Assembly (NCBI GenBank): GCA_029782365.1
Contig: JAKOUW010000096.1
Location: forward strand, 234,467-298,466
Source of the DNA: Chloroflexota bacterium
Lineage (GTDB): Bacteria > Chloroflexota > Anaerolineae > Anaerolineales > UBA4823
DNA length: 64,000 nt
Direction of reading: 5' to 3'
Under the pieces are notes generated by a model. It ran no database searches and had not been told where the DNA came from. It worked only from the letters and a program-made list of their open reading frames with translations. The position numbers and the translations under genes are program-made. Numbering within the stretch: the stretch's first letter is position 1; every line of letters begins with the position of its first letter. Below are positions 44,044 to 52,770 of the stretch, piece after piece.

Positions 44044-44110
44044 GGGTCAGGGATTCGAACCCCGGCAAACAGATCCAGAGTCTGCTGTCCTACCGCTAGA
44101 CGAACCCCCA
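44037..44110 (-). tRNA. tRNA-Gln (anticodon CTG)
   Basis: Read on the minus strand this 74-nt gene folds into a full cloverleaf. The acceptor stem is TGGGGGT/ACCCCCA, with discriminator G and an encoded CCA. The D arm is around GTCTAGCGGTAGGAC, the anticodon stem GCAGA/TCTGT holds loop CTCTGGA (anticodon CTG), and the T arm has loop TTCGAAT. It lies 80 bp downstream of gltX on the same strand. Confidence 0.96.
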
Positions 44111-44190
44111 AAGCTAAAGTCGCGGGCGATATTCTACCATCACCCGCATCCCTTGTCTAGCACTATTTCAAACTTTTGTTGAACATTAAT

Positions 44191-45678
44191 TTATGCACTC
44201 AATTCTTCCAGGATCTGAATTCCACGACGAATGCGCTCAAGCGACTTCTGTCTCCCGATAATTTCCATGCTTTCAAACAACGGCGGGCTGATTGTCTGCC
44301 CCGTGACTGCTGCGCGCAAAATACCAAAAACTTGGCCAGCGTTCAACCCATTTTGGTCCACAAAATTCCGCATCGCCTGTTCTGCCACCCCTGGCCCAAT
44401 TGTGGGGATGTTTTCTAAAATCTCCAGAGAGCGGCGGGCTATGATTGCCGATTCCTTCGCAGTCAATTTCTTAGCCACGAGATCGGCAGGGTCCGGCACA
44501 ACATCCTCACGAAAGAAAAATCCTGCCATAAACGGAGCTTCGTCCAAACCGGCGATGCGAGGTTGAATCAAAGGTATCACCCTTATCAGAATATGATTGT
44601 CAACCTGGTATCCAGCCGCTTCGAGGAATCCTTTTACGCGCCGCGCCAATTCCTCCGGCGGTAAATTGCGGATATGCACTCCATTAAAGTAATCATACTT
44701 CGAAAAATTGATGGCGGCTGGCGATGGATTTAGATGGTCAAGGTTAAATTTTTCTATTAAATCCTGCATTGAGAAAATTTCAGTTTTATCATCATAGCTC
44801 CAGCCCATCAATGCAATCCAGTTAGCCGTCGCTTCCGGCAAGTATCCCAACTCACTGAGATCTTTTACGAAAATTGAATATCCATCTTTTATGAGCTCGG
44901 ACGATTCGCGTTTGCTCATTTTTCCTTTTCCGCTCGGTTTTAAGAACACCGAGAGATGCACCCACTCCGGTTCCTCCCAACCAAAGGCACGCACGATATG
45001 CCCGTGCAGCGGGAAGGTTGATAACCATTCCGAACCACGAATAACATGTGTAATTTTCATTAAATGATCATCCACGAGCGCGGCCAGGTGATATAATGCC
45101 AAACCATCGGATTTGACAATGATTGTGTCATCCAGGTTTTTATTCTCCACTGTGATCGCCCCGCGCAGTCTATCGATTACTGTGATACTGCCTTCAGTTG
45201 GCATCTTAAAGCGAATCACATGGGTTTCCCCGCGCTCCACTCGTTTTTGGGCTTCATCCGGGTCAATCAGTCTGCAATGCCCATCATAATGCAGCTGGAA
45301 CTTCTGCTTCATTTGTTCCTGGCGCATCGCCTCTAGTCGTTCAGGTGTGCAAAAACAGTAGTAGGCATTGTCGGAGGCTATTAATTTTCGTGCATAATCC
45401 AGGTAGATATCTTTGCGTTCCGACTGACGGTAAGGACCGTACGGGCCGCCTATATCTGGGCCCTCTTCCCATTGGACGCCCAGCCAACGTAAACCCTGGA
45501 TTATCTCCTCTTCGGCGCCTGGCACAAATCGTTTACGGTCAGTATCTTCAAGACGCAAGATAAATTGACCTCCGGTCTGCCGCGCTAATAGATAATCAAA
45601 TAGAGCTGTTCTTGCCCCACCAATATGCAAATGGCCGGTTGGAGATGGTGCAAATCGCGTCCGCGCTGGCTTCGTCAT
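44191..45678 (-). CDS. gltX: glutamyl-tRNA synthetase
   Basis: Class I synthetase that charges tRNA-Glu, 495 residues. The HIGH-type motif is in RFAPSPTGHLHIGGARTALF, and KMSKRES is the KMSKS loop. DDHLMKITHVIRGSEW and WIALMGWSYDDKTEIF are also typical, and the C-terminal helical domain binds the anticodon. ATG 45678 has GAGGAG 10 nt upstream. The next gene on the strand is tRNA-Gln, which fits a non-discriminating enzyme that also makes Glu-tRNA-Gln for the GatCAB amidotransferase; the specificity cannot be proven from sequence by eye. No glutaminyl-tRNA synthetase is in the window. Confidence 0.96.
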   Translation of the reverse strand: MTKPARTRFAPSPTGHLHIGGARTALFDYLLARQTGGQFILRLEDTDRKRFVPGAEEEIIQGLRWLGVQWEEGPDIGGPYGPYRQSERKDIYLDYARKLIASDNAYYCFCTPERLEAMRQEQMKQKFQLHYDGHCRLIDPDEAQKRVERGETHVIRFKMPTEGSITVIDRLRGAITVENKNLDDTIIVKSDGLALYHLAALVDDHLMKITHVIRGSEWLSTFPLHGHIVRAFGWEEPEWVHLSVFLKPSGKGKMSKRESSELIKDGYSIFVKDLSELGYLPEATANWIALMGWSYDDKTEIFSMQDLIEKFNLDHLNPSPAAINFSKYDYFNGVHIRNLPPEELARRVKGFLEAAGYQVDNHILIRVIPLIQPRIAGLDEAPFMAGFFFREDVVPDPADLVAKKLTAKESAIIARRSLEILENIPTIGPGVAEQAMRNFVDQNGLNAGQVFGILRAAVTGQTISPPLFESMEIIGRQKSLERIRRGIQILEELSA

Positions 45679-45711
45679 TTTGATTGTTCTCCTCGGCGCA
45701 ATTGTACCAGA

Positions 45712-46821
45712 TTAAAAAAACTCTAATTGTTTGTGTCTCAACAAGATACTTTCGACCAGGCCGATCCCTATCAACATAGAAAGCAATGAACTGCCACCAT
45801 AGCTGACGAATGGTAATGTCAAACCAGTTGCCGGGATCAAGCTCAGGTTGACGCCAATATTCACCAATGCCTGGAATGCGATCAAAGTCGCCACCCCATA
45901 GCAAATCAATGCGCCAAAAGTATCACGCGCTTTGCGAGCCGCCATGAGTACTCTGACAATGACAAATAAAAGCACCAGCATCATTAAAACAGTGCCAACA
46001 AAGCCCAACTCCTGCCCAATGACAGAAAAAATAAAATCTGACCATCGAACTTTCAAGAATCGCAGTTGTACCTGTGTCCCTTGGCCATATCCTTGGCCCA
46101 AAAGGCCGCCAGAACCAATAGCGATTAGGGCTTGCAGTAGGTTGTAAGCTTCGCCGTAGCTTTGAGATTCACTTGGAAACAAAAAATTCAATATACGTTT
46201 TTGTTGGTATTCCTGGAGAAATGGGAAAGCGACAAAAGGCAGGATAAGTGCTGTGCTAATAAAAAGAAAAAGATGCCTCCATCTTAATCCCGAAGCCCAA
46301 AGTAGTGAAAACCAAACGACCAGGATGACCAGAGAGGTGCTAAGGTTAGGCTGAAGTAAAATCCACACCACAATCCCAGCAGTGTATGCAAAGCTCACAC
46401 CTACCCAAACCAGGTTATCCAAACGGTCTTTATATCGTGTAAAAATATCCGCCAGGGTGATAATCACCACAATCTTCGCCAGTTCGGATGGTTGTATTAA
46501 GATAACGCCGGTATCAAACCAACGCGCCGATCCATACAAGGCCTGACCTGCGATCGTCAAGACTGCCAAAAAAATTGCAGTTATAAAATATAAAGGCTGG
46601 CTGATCGCTGACCACAAACGGTAATCGATTCCTGCAATAATAAATACCACTATAAAACCAACTACCGCGAAAAGAAGCTGCCGGTTGACCAGGTTGGTAT
46701 CTGTGCTGAGCTCGATATTCCCTGCAATGGAGGATCGTATCATCACAATCCCAAATATTGTCAATAAAGCCACTGCCCCCAGAAGCCAAAAGTCAAAATA
46801 CCGCCAATTACTGCGTTCCAT
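45712..46821 (-). CDS. rodA: RodA/FtsW-family peptidoglycan glycosyltransferase
   Basis: SEDS-family membrane glycosyltransferase of 369 residues with about ten membrane helices. Family motifs are clear: GSARWFDTGVILIQPSELAKI, SGGLLGQGYGQGTQ, SDFIFSVIGQELGFVG and the C-terminal TGLTLPFVSYGGSSL. It sits 43 bp downstream of minE in a minC-minD-minE-rodA order, which favours the elongation protein RodA over FtsW. I place the start at ATG 46821 (MERSNWRYFDFWLLG); an upstream frame start at 46854 is possible. A cognate class B PBP is not in the window. Confidence 0.92.
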   Translation of the reverse strand: MERSNWRYFDFWLLGAVALLTIFGIVMIRSSIAGNIELSTDTNLVNRQLLFAVVGFIVVFIIAGIDYRLWSAISQPLYFITAIFLAVLTIAGQALYGSARWFDTGVILIQPSELAKIVVIITLADIFTRYKDRLDNLVWVGVSFAYTAGIVVWILLQPNLSTSLVILVVWFSLLWASGLRWRHLFLFISTALILPFVAFPFLQEYQQKRILNFLFPSESQSYGEAYNLLQALIAIGSGGLLGQGYGQGTQVQLRFLKVRWSDFIFSVIGQELGFVGTVLMMLVLLFVIVRVLMAARKARDTFGALICYGVATLIAFQALVNIGVNLSLIPATGLTLPFVSYGGSSLLSMLIGIGLVESILLRHKQLEFF

Positions 46822-46864
46822 ACTCAACCTCGATTGTTGGATGCAAACCACCAATCAAAGCGTT

Positions 46865-47131
46865 TTATTTCTTCCTTCTTGACGCCTGCTTAAGAGGTAT
46901 ATCGGCCAACAAACGCTGTTCGCGGCCATCTTGTTCCATCTCAATTTTCACATCCAATGGGTCGATCTCTACATATTTCGAAATCACAGCGATCAACTCA
47001 TCTTTCATCGATTGCAATGCCGTGGGCGTTAAGTCCGTGCGATCATGAATTAGCACAAACTTCAAGCGTTCCTTAGCCTCATTTGCGCTGTTGCGATCTC
47101 GTCCAAATATTTTTTCCAGGAAGCTGCTCAT
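46865..47131 (-). CDS. minE: cell division topological specificity factor MinE
   Basis: An 88-residue MinE. The N-terminal membrane/MinD-interacting segment MSSFLEKIFGRDRNSANEAKERL is followed by the conserved LKFVLIHDRTDL and VISKYVEIDPLDVKIEMEQ of the topological domain. It stimulates MinD ATPase and drives pole-to-pole or local Min patterning so that Z-ring assembly is limited to mid-cell. It lies 3 bp after minD, so translation is probably coupled. Confidence 0.95.
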   Translation of the reverse strand: MSSFLEKIFGRDRNSANEAKERLKFVLIHDRTDLTPTALQSMKDELIAVISKYVEIDPLDVKIEMEQDGREQRLLADIPLKQASRRKK

Positions 47132-47134
47132 CGA

Positions 47135-47938
47135 TTAGCCTCCACCACTGCGAAAAAATCGCCCTATCCTGTTGAGAATACCATTTTGGGCAGATACATC
47201 CAGAAATGGCACCTGTTCACCTTTAAGTCGACGGGCAATATTCCGGAAAGCCTGCCCCGCATTGCCCTTACCATCAAAAGCCACCGGTGCGCCGCGGTTG
47301 CCACCCATCAATACATTCTCGTCTTCTGGCACGATTCCGATCAAGTCGATTGCCAACAAATCCAGGACATCCTCCACGCTGAGCATATCACCACGTTTCA
47401 CCATATCCGGCTTCAGACGGTTGATGATCAAACGCGCTGGCCCTTTCTCTTCTGCTTCCACCAGGCCGATAATCCGATCAGCATCGCGCACAGCAGATAC
47501 TTCGGGGTTTGTCACGACCACGACAACATCCGCCGGTGCCACAGCATTGCGAAATCCACGCTCAATCCCTGCCGGAGAGTCTATCAGGATAAAATCACAC
47601 TCGTTACGCAGTTCGTCGCACAATCGCACCATATCGCTTGGGGAAACAGCCGTTTTATCTCTGGTTTGAGCTGCTGGAATCAAGTACAGCTCTGGCAGCC
47701 GTTTATCTCGTATCATTGCTTGCCTCAATCGGCAACGGCCTTCAACAACATCCACAAGGTCGTACACAATGCGGTTCTCCAGGCCTAAGATTACGTCGAG
47801 GTTTCGTAAACCAATATCGCCATCAATACAAACCACTTTATCGCCTGAGGCGGCCAGGGCAACAGCCAGATTGGCCGTGGTGGTGGTTTTCCCAACCCCT
47901 CCCTTCCCCGATGTAATCGTCACTACTTTCGCGGCCAT
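47135..47938 (-). CDS. minD: septum-site determining ATPase MinD
   Basis: A ParA/MinD-type ATPase of 267 residues. The deviant Walker A is GKGGVGKTTTTANLA, with switch regions CIDGDIGLRNLDVILGLEN and FILIDSPAGIERGF. The C-terminus ends in a short amphipathic helix (ILNRIGRFFRSGGG) that serves as the membrane-targeting sequence. The start is ATG 47938, with AGGAGG 3-4 nt upstream; the longer frame would add 11 residues lying in the minC overlap. Its first 16 bases overlap minC. It recruits MinC to the membrane. Confidence 0.96.
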   Translation of the reverse strand: MAAKVVTITSGKGGVGKTTTTANLAVALAASGDKVVCIDGDIGLRNLDVILGLENRIVYDLVDVVEGRCRLRQAMIRDKRLPELYLIPAAQTRDKTAVSPSDMVRLCDELRNECDFILIDSPAGIERGFRNAVAPADVVVVVTNPEVSAVRDADRIIGLVEAEEKGPARLIINRLKPDMVKRGDMLSVEDVLDLLAIDLIGIVPEDENVLMGGNRGAPVAFDGKGNAGQAFRNIARRLKGEQVPFLDVSAQNGILNRIGRFFRSGGG

Positions 47939-48639
47939 ATTCCTCCTGATTTTTCTTTCGCCGGCGTCCAATTTTCCGCCTCTACTTGTCCATTTTGCAA
48001 TTTAGCCATCATTGGAGAGGTTTTACCCACTTTCTTTGTCAAGTTTCCGGAAACTCCAGCAATCCGAATTTGGGTTGGAGACATCTCTAAGGCGCATATA
48101 ACTGCATTCTCATCTCCATCCGCGCCGGCCGTTACTGTACCGCGCAAATTGCCCCAAACCATGATGCTTCCTCCAGCCACTATTTCAGCTCCTGGGTTGA
48201 CATCACCAATCACAATGACATGTCCGGCATGTTTTATACTAAAACCAGATCGTAACGTTCGCCTGACAAGAATCGCTTCCTCGCCGGCGTTTAAGTTCGT
48301 ATCTGCCGCGGCAACTGACCTGTAAGCTGTTCTACCGGACTGGCGAGACAATTTCGTCGCCAGGCCCAAAGTTTGCGCAGTTAATTCTGTCACTGGGGAA
48401 TTGCTCAAAACTCCCCACAAACTGATACCATTCCCGGAAATTTCGTTTCTCAGTTCACTGAGCTCGATTGCGTGCAAAATTTGATTACCCACATCGAGGT
48501 ACACTTTCGCTCCGCGCAGAAATTCACGCTGCTGCGTTAAATGTTCAAGTAAAGAGCTGTGCAGTTCTGGCCATTCCCCTTCGCCAAGAGTCACTAACAG
48601 CCCTTCTCGAATCCCCTTAATTTGTACCAGTGGGCCCAT
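47923..48639 (-). CDS. minC: septum-site determining inhibitor MinC
   Basis: MinC blocks FtsZ polymerisation away from mid-cell. The 238-residue protein has an N-terminal FtsZ-interacting domain (LVQIKGIREGLLVTL) and the C-terminal beta-helix with the hallmark GHVIVIGDVNPGAEIVAGGS, VWGNLRGTVTAGADGDENAVI and EMSPTQIRIA. ATG 48639 is used; TTG 48657 lies further upstream near a GAGGA site. It leads the minC-minD-minE-rodA operon and is divergent from the inositol-phosphatase family gene. Confidence 0.94.
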   Translation of the reverse strand: MGPLVQIKGIREGLLVTLGEGEWPELHSSLLEHLTQQREFLRGAKVYLDVGNQILHAIELSELRNEISGNGISLWGVLSNSPVTELTAQTLGLATKLSRQSGRTAYRSVAAADTNLNAGEEAILVRRTLRSGFSIKHAGHVIVIGDVNPGAEIVAGGSIMVWGNLRGTVTAGADGDENAVICALEMSPTQIRIAGVSGNLTKKVGKTSPMMAKLQNGQVEAENWTPAKEKSGGIWPRK

Positions 48640-48726
48640 CGCAGTTCTGTTCCTCAATCCACCGGATTATAGCACAAACGTTTGTTTATCGTGTATGATT
48701 ACGACATTCCATTAGAGGAGATGCTC

Positions 48727-49506
48727 GTGTCATTGAATTACCGCTCTTACCTGGATTTTTTGACCGAAACTGCTTTCTTAGCAGGCCGTATTACCCTGGC
48801 ACACTTCCAAACCGGAGTAAAAGCCGAGAGCAAAGCCGATAACACGCCGGTAACTCTTGCCGACCGCCAGTCGGAGGAATTTATCCGCCGCCGAATTGAA
48901 TCATCTTATCCCGGAAGCGCGATTGTAGGAGAAGAATTTGGCGCGCATGGAAGTACTTCGGCAAGTATGCGGTTCATCATCGACCCAATTGATGGCACGA
49001 AAGCATTTACACGAGGTGTGCCGTTGTATGCTGTTCTGTTGGGCCTGGAAATTGAAGGCGCAATCGTGGCAGGCGCCGCTTATTTTCCAGGCTTAGACGA
49101 AATGCTTTGTGCGGCCAATGGTGAAGGATGTTTCCTCAACAGCCGGCGCGCTCATGTTTCTCCGGTCACCGATCTTTCCAAAGCCTACCTCCTCACCACA
49201 GATTGGGGAGGCTTCCACAAGGCAAACAAAGCAAAACGAGTTGAACAGTTGATTAATTCTGTCTTCTACCGCGGCGGTTGGAGCGATGCCTACGCTTTCA
49301 ACCTTGTTGCCACAAATAGAGCTGAAATCGCCATCGAACCGCGCATGGAAATTTGGGACTGCGGTCCTTTCCCGGTCATTTTGCAGGAAGCCGGCGGATA
49401 TTTTGGCGATTGGCAGGGAAAAACGACAATCTATGGCGGCGAAGCGGTGGCATGCAGTCAAGAGCTTCTGCCGATTGTGCTAAATTCACTCAACCCAAAC
49501 GATTAA
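48727..49506 (+). CDS. inositol monophosphatase family phosphatase (histidinol-phosphatase-like)
   Basis: A Mg2+-dependent phosphatase of 259 residues. Metal-binding motifs are intact: GEEFG, DPIDGTKAFTRG, WSDAYAF and EIWDCGPFPVILQEAGG. The sequence resembles HisN-type histidinol-phosphate phosphatases (GGWSDAYAFNLVATNRAEIAIEP), but inositol-phosphate or other substrates are possible. I place the start at GTG 48727 because GAGGAG lies 6 nt upstream; ATG 48721 abuts the ribosome site and ATG 48682 has none. A strong terminator follows. Confidence 0.88.
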   Translation: MSLNYRSYLDFLTETAFLAGRITLAHFQTGVKAESKADNTPVTLADRQSEEFIRRRIESSYPGSAIVGEEFGAHGSTSASMRFIIDPIDGTKAFTRGVPLYAVLLGLEIEGAIVAGAAYFPGLDEMLCAANGEGCFLNSRRAHVSPVTDLSKAYLLTTDWGGFHKANKAKRVEQLINSVFYRGGWSDAYAFNLVATNRAEIAIEPRMEIWDCGPFPVILQEAGGYFGDWQGKTTIYGGEAVACSQELLPIVLNSLNPND

Positions 49507-49514
49507 ATGTAAAA

Positions 49515-49543
49515 AAAGGAGCGGGTGAAAATCCCGCTCCTTT
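49515..49543. terminator. terminator between convergent phosphatase and acp genes
   Basis: An 11-bp stem AAAGGAGCGGG / CCCGCTCCTTT with a 7-nt loop (TGAAAAT), A-rich on the left and short T-rich on the right, between stops at 49506 and 49572. Likely serves both genes. Confidence 0.8.
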
Positions 49544-49571
49544 CAGATGGTTCAAGACGAACCAATAAGTC

Positions 49572-49805
49572 CTATTGGTGGGCGTCGAGGTAATCGACAG
49601 CTTGTTGCACAGTGGTGATTTTTTGAGCTTCCTCGTCAGAAATCTCGCCGCCAAATTCATCTTCAAAAGCCATGATCAATTCGACCAGGTCCAGGGAATC
49701 GGCCTCCAGATCCTCGCGAAAACGGGCAGAAGAAACCACCTTCGTCTCATCAACGCCTAACAAATCTACTATGATTTTTTTTACACGCTCTTCAGTCGTA
49801 GCCAT
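49572..49805 (-). CDS. acpP: acyl carrier protein
   Basis: A 77-residue carrier for fatty-acid synthesis. The phosphopantetheine attachment Ser is in [16 protein letters not shown], followed by the acidic helix [13 protein letters not shown] and the terminal [14 protein letters not shown]. The N-terminus [20 protein letters not shown] is typical. Start ATG 49805 has AGGAGG 9 nt upstream; an earlier in-frame ATG directly abuts the ribosome site and is unlikely. It is divergent from the isoprenoid operon; other fatty-acid genes are not adjacent. Confidence 0.96.
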   Translation of the reverse strand: MATTEERVKKIIVDLLGVDETKVVSSARFREDLEADSLDLVELIMAFEDEFGGEISDEEAQKITTVQQAVDYLDAHQ

Positions 49806-49913
49806 CGGAAACATCCTCCTAAATTTATTTTCTTGGGTTATTGTAATCACACCTGCCAATCTGTCAAGGAAACAGATGTGGTAAGATTATCCGAAGTAAA
49901 GGAACACCTGCCC

Positions 49914-50942
49914 ATGGAAGAAGTTACGCCCATTCGCCAGCGAAAAGCAGAACACATTCACATCAACCTGCAAGAAAATGTTGATTCGCACCTGACCACT
50001 GGCCTGGAAAAATATCACTTCAGGCATCGAGCTCTCCCTGAACTGGATTTATCCACCGTGAATGCCCATCAGGTACTTTTCAATCGTCATTTAGATCACC
50101 CACTTCTGATTTCATCTATGACAGGCGGCACTGACCTGGCAGGACAAATCAACCGCATTCTAGCCGAAGCAGCCCAAGAAACGAAAATCGCTATGGGTGT
50201 AGGCTCACAGCGTGCGGCCCTCGAACAGCCCGAATTAGCCGCCAGCTTCCAGGTGCGGAAATACGCTCCCGACATTTTACTTTTTGCCAACCTCGGAGGA
50301 GTTCAGCTGAATTACGGCTATGGTGTGGAACAATGCCAGCGCGCCGTGGATATGATTGAAGCCGATGCGCTCATCTTGCACTTTAATGCAGTGCAAGAGG
50401 CTGTCCAACCAGAGGGACAAACCAGTTTTGCAGGTCTACTGGCCAAAATCGAGCGTGTCTGCCGTCAGATTCCTGTACCTGTCATCGCCAAAGAAGTAGG
50501 TTGGGGGTTTTCCAAAGAGGATATCAAAGGCCTGGTAAACGCCGGCATTAGTGCCATCGATGTGGCAGGTGCAGGCGGCACTTCCTGGTCGCAGGTGGAA
50601 ATGTTCCGCGCCACATCTGCTGCGCAGGCTCAACTCGCCTCCGCGTTTGTTGATTGGGGAATACCCACTGCCGAAGCAATCCAAATTGCCTGCGAAAATG
50701 CCCAGGGCTTACCGATCATCGCCTCCGGAGGCTTAAGGAATGGGATTGACATTGCCAAATGTATCGCTCTCGGTGCCTGCCTTGGCGGCATGGCCGGACC
50801 ATTTTTGAAAGCGGCCGTTATTTCGTTAGAAAAAACATTAGAAACGATAAGAACGCTGTCCAAAGAAATCCAGATCGCTATGTTTGCCGTGGGCGTTTCA
50901 AGCCTGGCAGAACTTCAACAAACTCCTCTTCATTCAGCCTGA
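49914..50942 (+). CDS. fni: type 2 isopentenyl-diphosphate delta-isomerase
   Basis: FMN- and NADPH-dependent enzyme that interconverts IPP and DMAPP, 342 residues. The start ([14 protein letters not shown] with the conserved RKxEH) and the FMN-binding segments [44 protein letters not shown] and [14 protein letters not shown] are all present. ATG 49914 is the likely start (AAGGA about 9 nt upstream); the frame is open earlier but would run across the acp promoter region. It is the first gene of a three-gene isoprenoid operon, 6 bp before the prenyl synthase. Confidence 0.95.
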   Translation: MEEVTPIRQRKAEHIHINLQENVDSHLTTGLEKYHFRHRALPELDLSTVNAHQVLFNRHLDHPLLISSMTGGTDLAGQINRILAEAAQETKIAMGVGSQRAALEQPELAASFQVRKYAPDILLFANLGGVQLNYGYGVEQCQRAVDMIEADALILHFNAVQEAVQPEGQTSFAGLLAKIERVCRQIPVPVIAKEVGWGFSKEDIKGLVNAGISAIDVAGAGGTSWSQVEMFRATSAAQAQLASAFVDWGIPTAEAIQIACENAQGLPIIASGGLRNGIDIAKCIALGACLGGMAGPFLKAAVISLEKTLETIRTLSKEIQIAMFAVGVSSLAELQQTPLHSA

Positions 50943-50948
50943 AATTCT

Positions 50949-51962
50949 ATGTCATCCATACTCCCGCCGTCTGAACAAATGCTGGCCGCTGTCGAAAAAC
51001 AATTGCAGGTTGTAATTGGACAGCTCGACCAACCCCTATACCAGGGTTTATATAAAATGCTGGCATACCACATGGGTTGGTTAAATGATCAGAATTTACC
51101 AGATGGTCGAGGGAAGCGCGTTCGCCCTTTGGTCGTATTGCTTGCCTGTTCAGCGGCAGGAGGCGCCTGGCAATCTGCTCTTCCAGCCGCCGCCGCAGTC
51201 GAACTACTCCACAATTTCTCCCTCATTCACGATGATATCGAAGATAACAGCGATTTACGCCGGGGGAGACCAACGGTATGGGCTCGTTGGGGTGTGCCTC
51301 AGGCGCTTAATGCGGGGGATGCTCAGTTCACACTCGCTCATCTGTGCTTGTTGGAATTAAAAGAAATACCCCTCGAACGTGTTTTGCGCGCTGCGCGCCT
51401 ACTTCAAGAGACATGTCTCGCACTGACAGAAGGCCAATATCTGGATATCTCTTTCGAATCTCGCCTGGAAGTTACATTGGAAGAATATTGGACGATGATC
51501 ACAGGAAAAACAGCAGCGCTCTTAGCTGCCTGTAGTGGGTTGGGCGCTGTAGTTGCCGGCGCGCAGGATGATGTGTACAGATCATTCTACACCTTCGGTC
51601 AGAAAGTTGGGTTGGCCTTTCAGGCGCAGGATGATTTGCTTGGAATTTGGGGAGACGAAACTGTGACCGGAAAATCAGCCAGTTCCGACTTGTTGGCTGG
51701 AAAAAAATCTCTTCCTATTCTTTATGGATTGATTCATAGCCAACCATTCGCCGCTCGCTGGAAACATGGTGCAATCATGCAATCCGACTTACCCTACATT
51801 GTCAAATTACTGGAGAACTGCGGTGCCAAAGATTATACTCAAAATGCTGCGGACGAGCTTACTGCCCAGGCAGTCTCTGCGTTGTCGCAAACAGGTTATG
51901 TAAACGAAGCCAATCAAACGCTCCTCAACCTGGCTTATGGCCTATTGAATCGAAAATTTTAG
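50949..51962 (+). CDS. polyprenyl diphosphate synthase (GGPP/FPP synthase type)
   Basis: A trans-prenyltransferase of 337 residues that adds IPP units to an allylic primer. The first Asp-rich motif is HDDIEDNSDLRRGRPTVW and the second is QAQDDLLGIWGDE, of the DDxxG form common in actinobacterial-type synthases. GKRVRPLVVLL with substrate-binding Arg residues and GKTAALLAACSGLG are also visible. Residues just before the first motif (LLHNFSLIHDD) are medium-sized, so a C15-C20 or longer product is possible. It directly follows fni, placing it in the same pathway, and precedes the unknown membrane protein by 10 bp. Confidence 0.93.
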   Translation: MSSILPPSEQMLAAVEKQLQVVIGQLDQPLYQGLYKMLAYHMGWLNDQNLPDGRGKRVRPLVVLLACSAAGGAWQSALPAAAAVELLHNFSLIHDDIEDNSDLRRGRPTVWARWGVPQALNAGDAQFTLAHLCLLELKEIPLERVLRAARLLQETCLALTEGQYLDISFESRLEVTLEEYWTMITGKTAALLAACSGLGAVVAGAQDDVYRSFYTFGQKVGLAFQAQDDLLGIWGDETVTGKSASSDLLAGKKSLPILYGLIHSQPFAARWKHGAIMQSDLPYIVKLLENCGAKDYTQNAADELTAQAVSALSQTGYVNEANQTLLNLAYGLLNRKF

Positions 51963-51972
51963 GCTCAATCGA

Positions 51973-52770
51973 ATGATCTCCCCCTTGCGCTGGAACCGCG
52001 CCTCATATTATTTACTGAGCGCCCTCCTATTCACAATATTCTTGATCATTTATATCTGGTGGCCGCTGGCCTCTGCCTACCTATCCTATATTGATTGGCA
52101 AGGACCGTGGTGGTTATATATCGATTGGCTGCTGATCGGTATCTTCTTCGTGATGTCAACCTTAATTATGATCGGTGCTGATTTACGGCGCGACATCTTA
52201 ATTGTTTTCGTTGGCATCTTGGGTGGATTGGCCATTGAAAGCTGGGGAACTCAGACAAAGTTATGGGTTTACTATACTTTAGAACGCCCTCCTCTTTGGA
52301 TCATCCCTGCCTGGCCTATTGCCAGCCTGTCAATTGATCGCTTGGTTCGCCTTCTCGACCGCCTACTTCCACTTCAGCAGATCAAAAATCTCAAAAATAT
52401 TTATTATTTCCTTATGGCCTGTTTTCTCATGATCATGGTGATGTTTGTGTTTCCAACCATCGCCCAATCCCTTACGGTTCTATCCACTGCACTGGTTGTT
52501 TTGGCAATCTCAACCACTCGTGACTTTCGCCTGTCTATGTTAAATTTTCTTGCTGGCTCTGGTCTGGGTTATTTTCTCGAACTCTGGGGAACCACCCGCG
52601 AGTGCTGGACCTATTACACTCACCAGACTCCGCCGTTGTTCGCTGTGTTTGCCCATGGGATGGCTGCGCTCATTTTCTGGCGTGCGAGTCATTTTCTCCA
52701 ACTCCATTTGTCCGTTCAAAATCTTTCTGACTTGTGGCAGCGTTTTTTCAATCGCCGCGCCATTCGATAA
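51973..52770 (+). CDS. uncharacterised multi-pass membrane protein with internal repeat (isoprenoid operon)
   Basis: A 265-residue protein with about seven or eight hydrophobic helices and no family I can name. Two halves share a motif: ESWGTQTKLWVYYTLERPPL at 89-108 and ELWGTTRECWTYYTHQTPPL at 203-222, both just after a hydrophobic helix, each preceded by an Arg-Asp element (RRD 72-74; TRD 182-184). The pattern E-x-W-G-T-x4-W-x-Y-Y-T-x3-PPL suggests an old duplication with paired functional sites in the membrane. Its position third after fni and a prenyl synthase suggests a membrane-bound prenyl-lipid or carotenoid-modifying enzyme, but this is inference. The 3' end overlaps the convergent exporter gene by 23 bp. 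Confidence 0.85.
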   Translation: MISPLRWNRASYYLLSALLFTIFLIIYIWWPLASAYLSYIDWQGPWWLYIDWLLIGIFFVMSTLIMIGADLRRDILIVFVGILGGLAIESWGTQTKLWVYYTLERPPLWIIPAWPIASLSIDRLVRLLDRLLPLQQIKNLKNIYYFLMACFLMIMVMFVFPTIAQSLTVLSTALVVLAISTTRDFRLSMLNFLAGSGLGYFLELWGTTRECWTYYTHQTPPLFAVFAHGMAALIFWRASHFLQLHLSVQNLSDLWQRFFNRRAIR

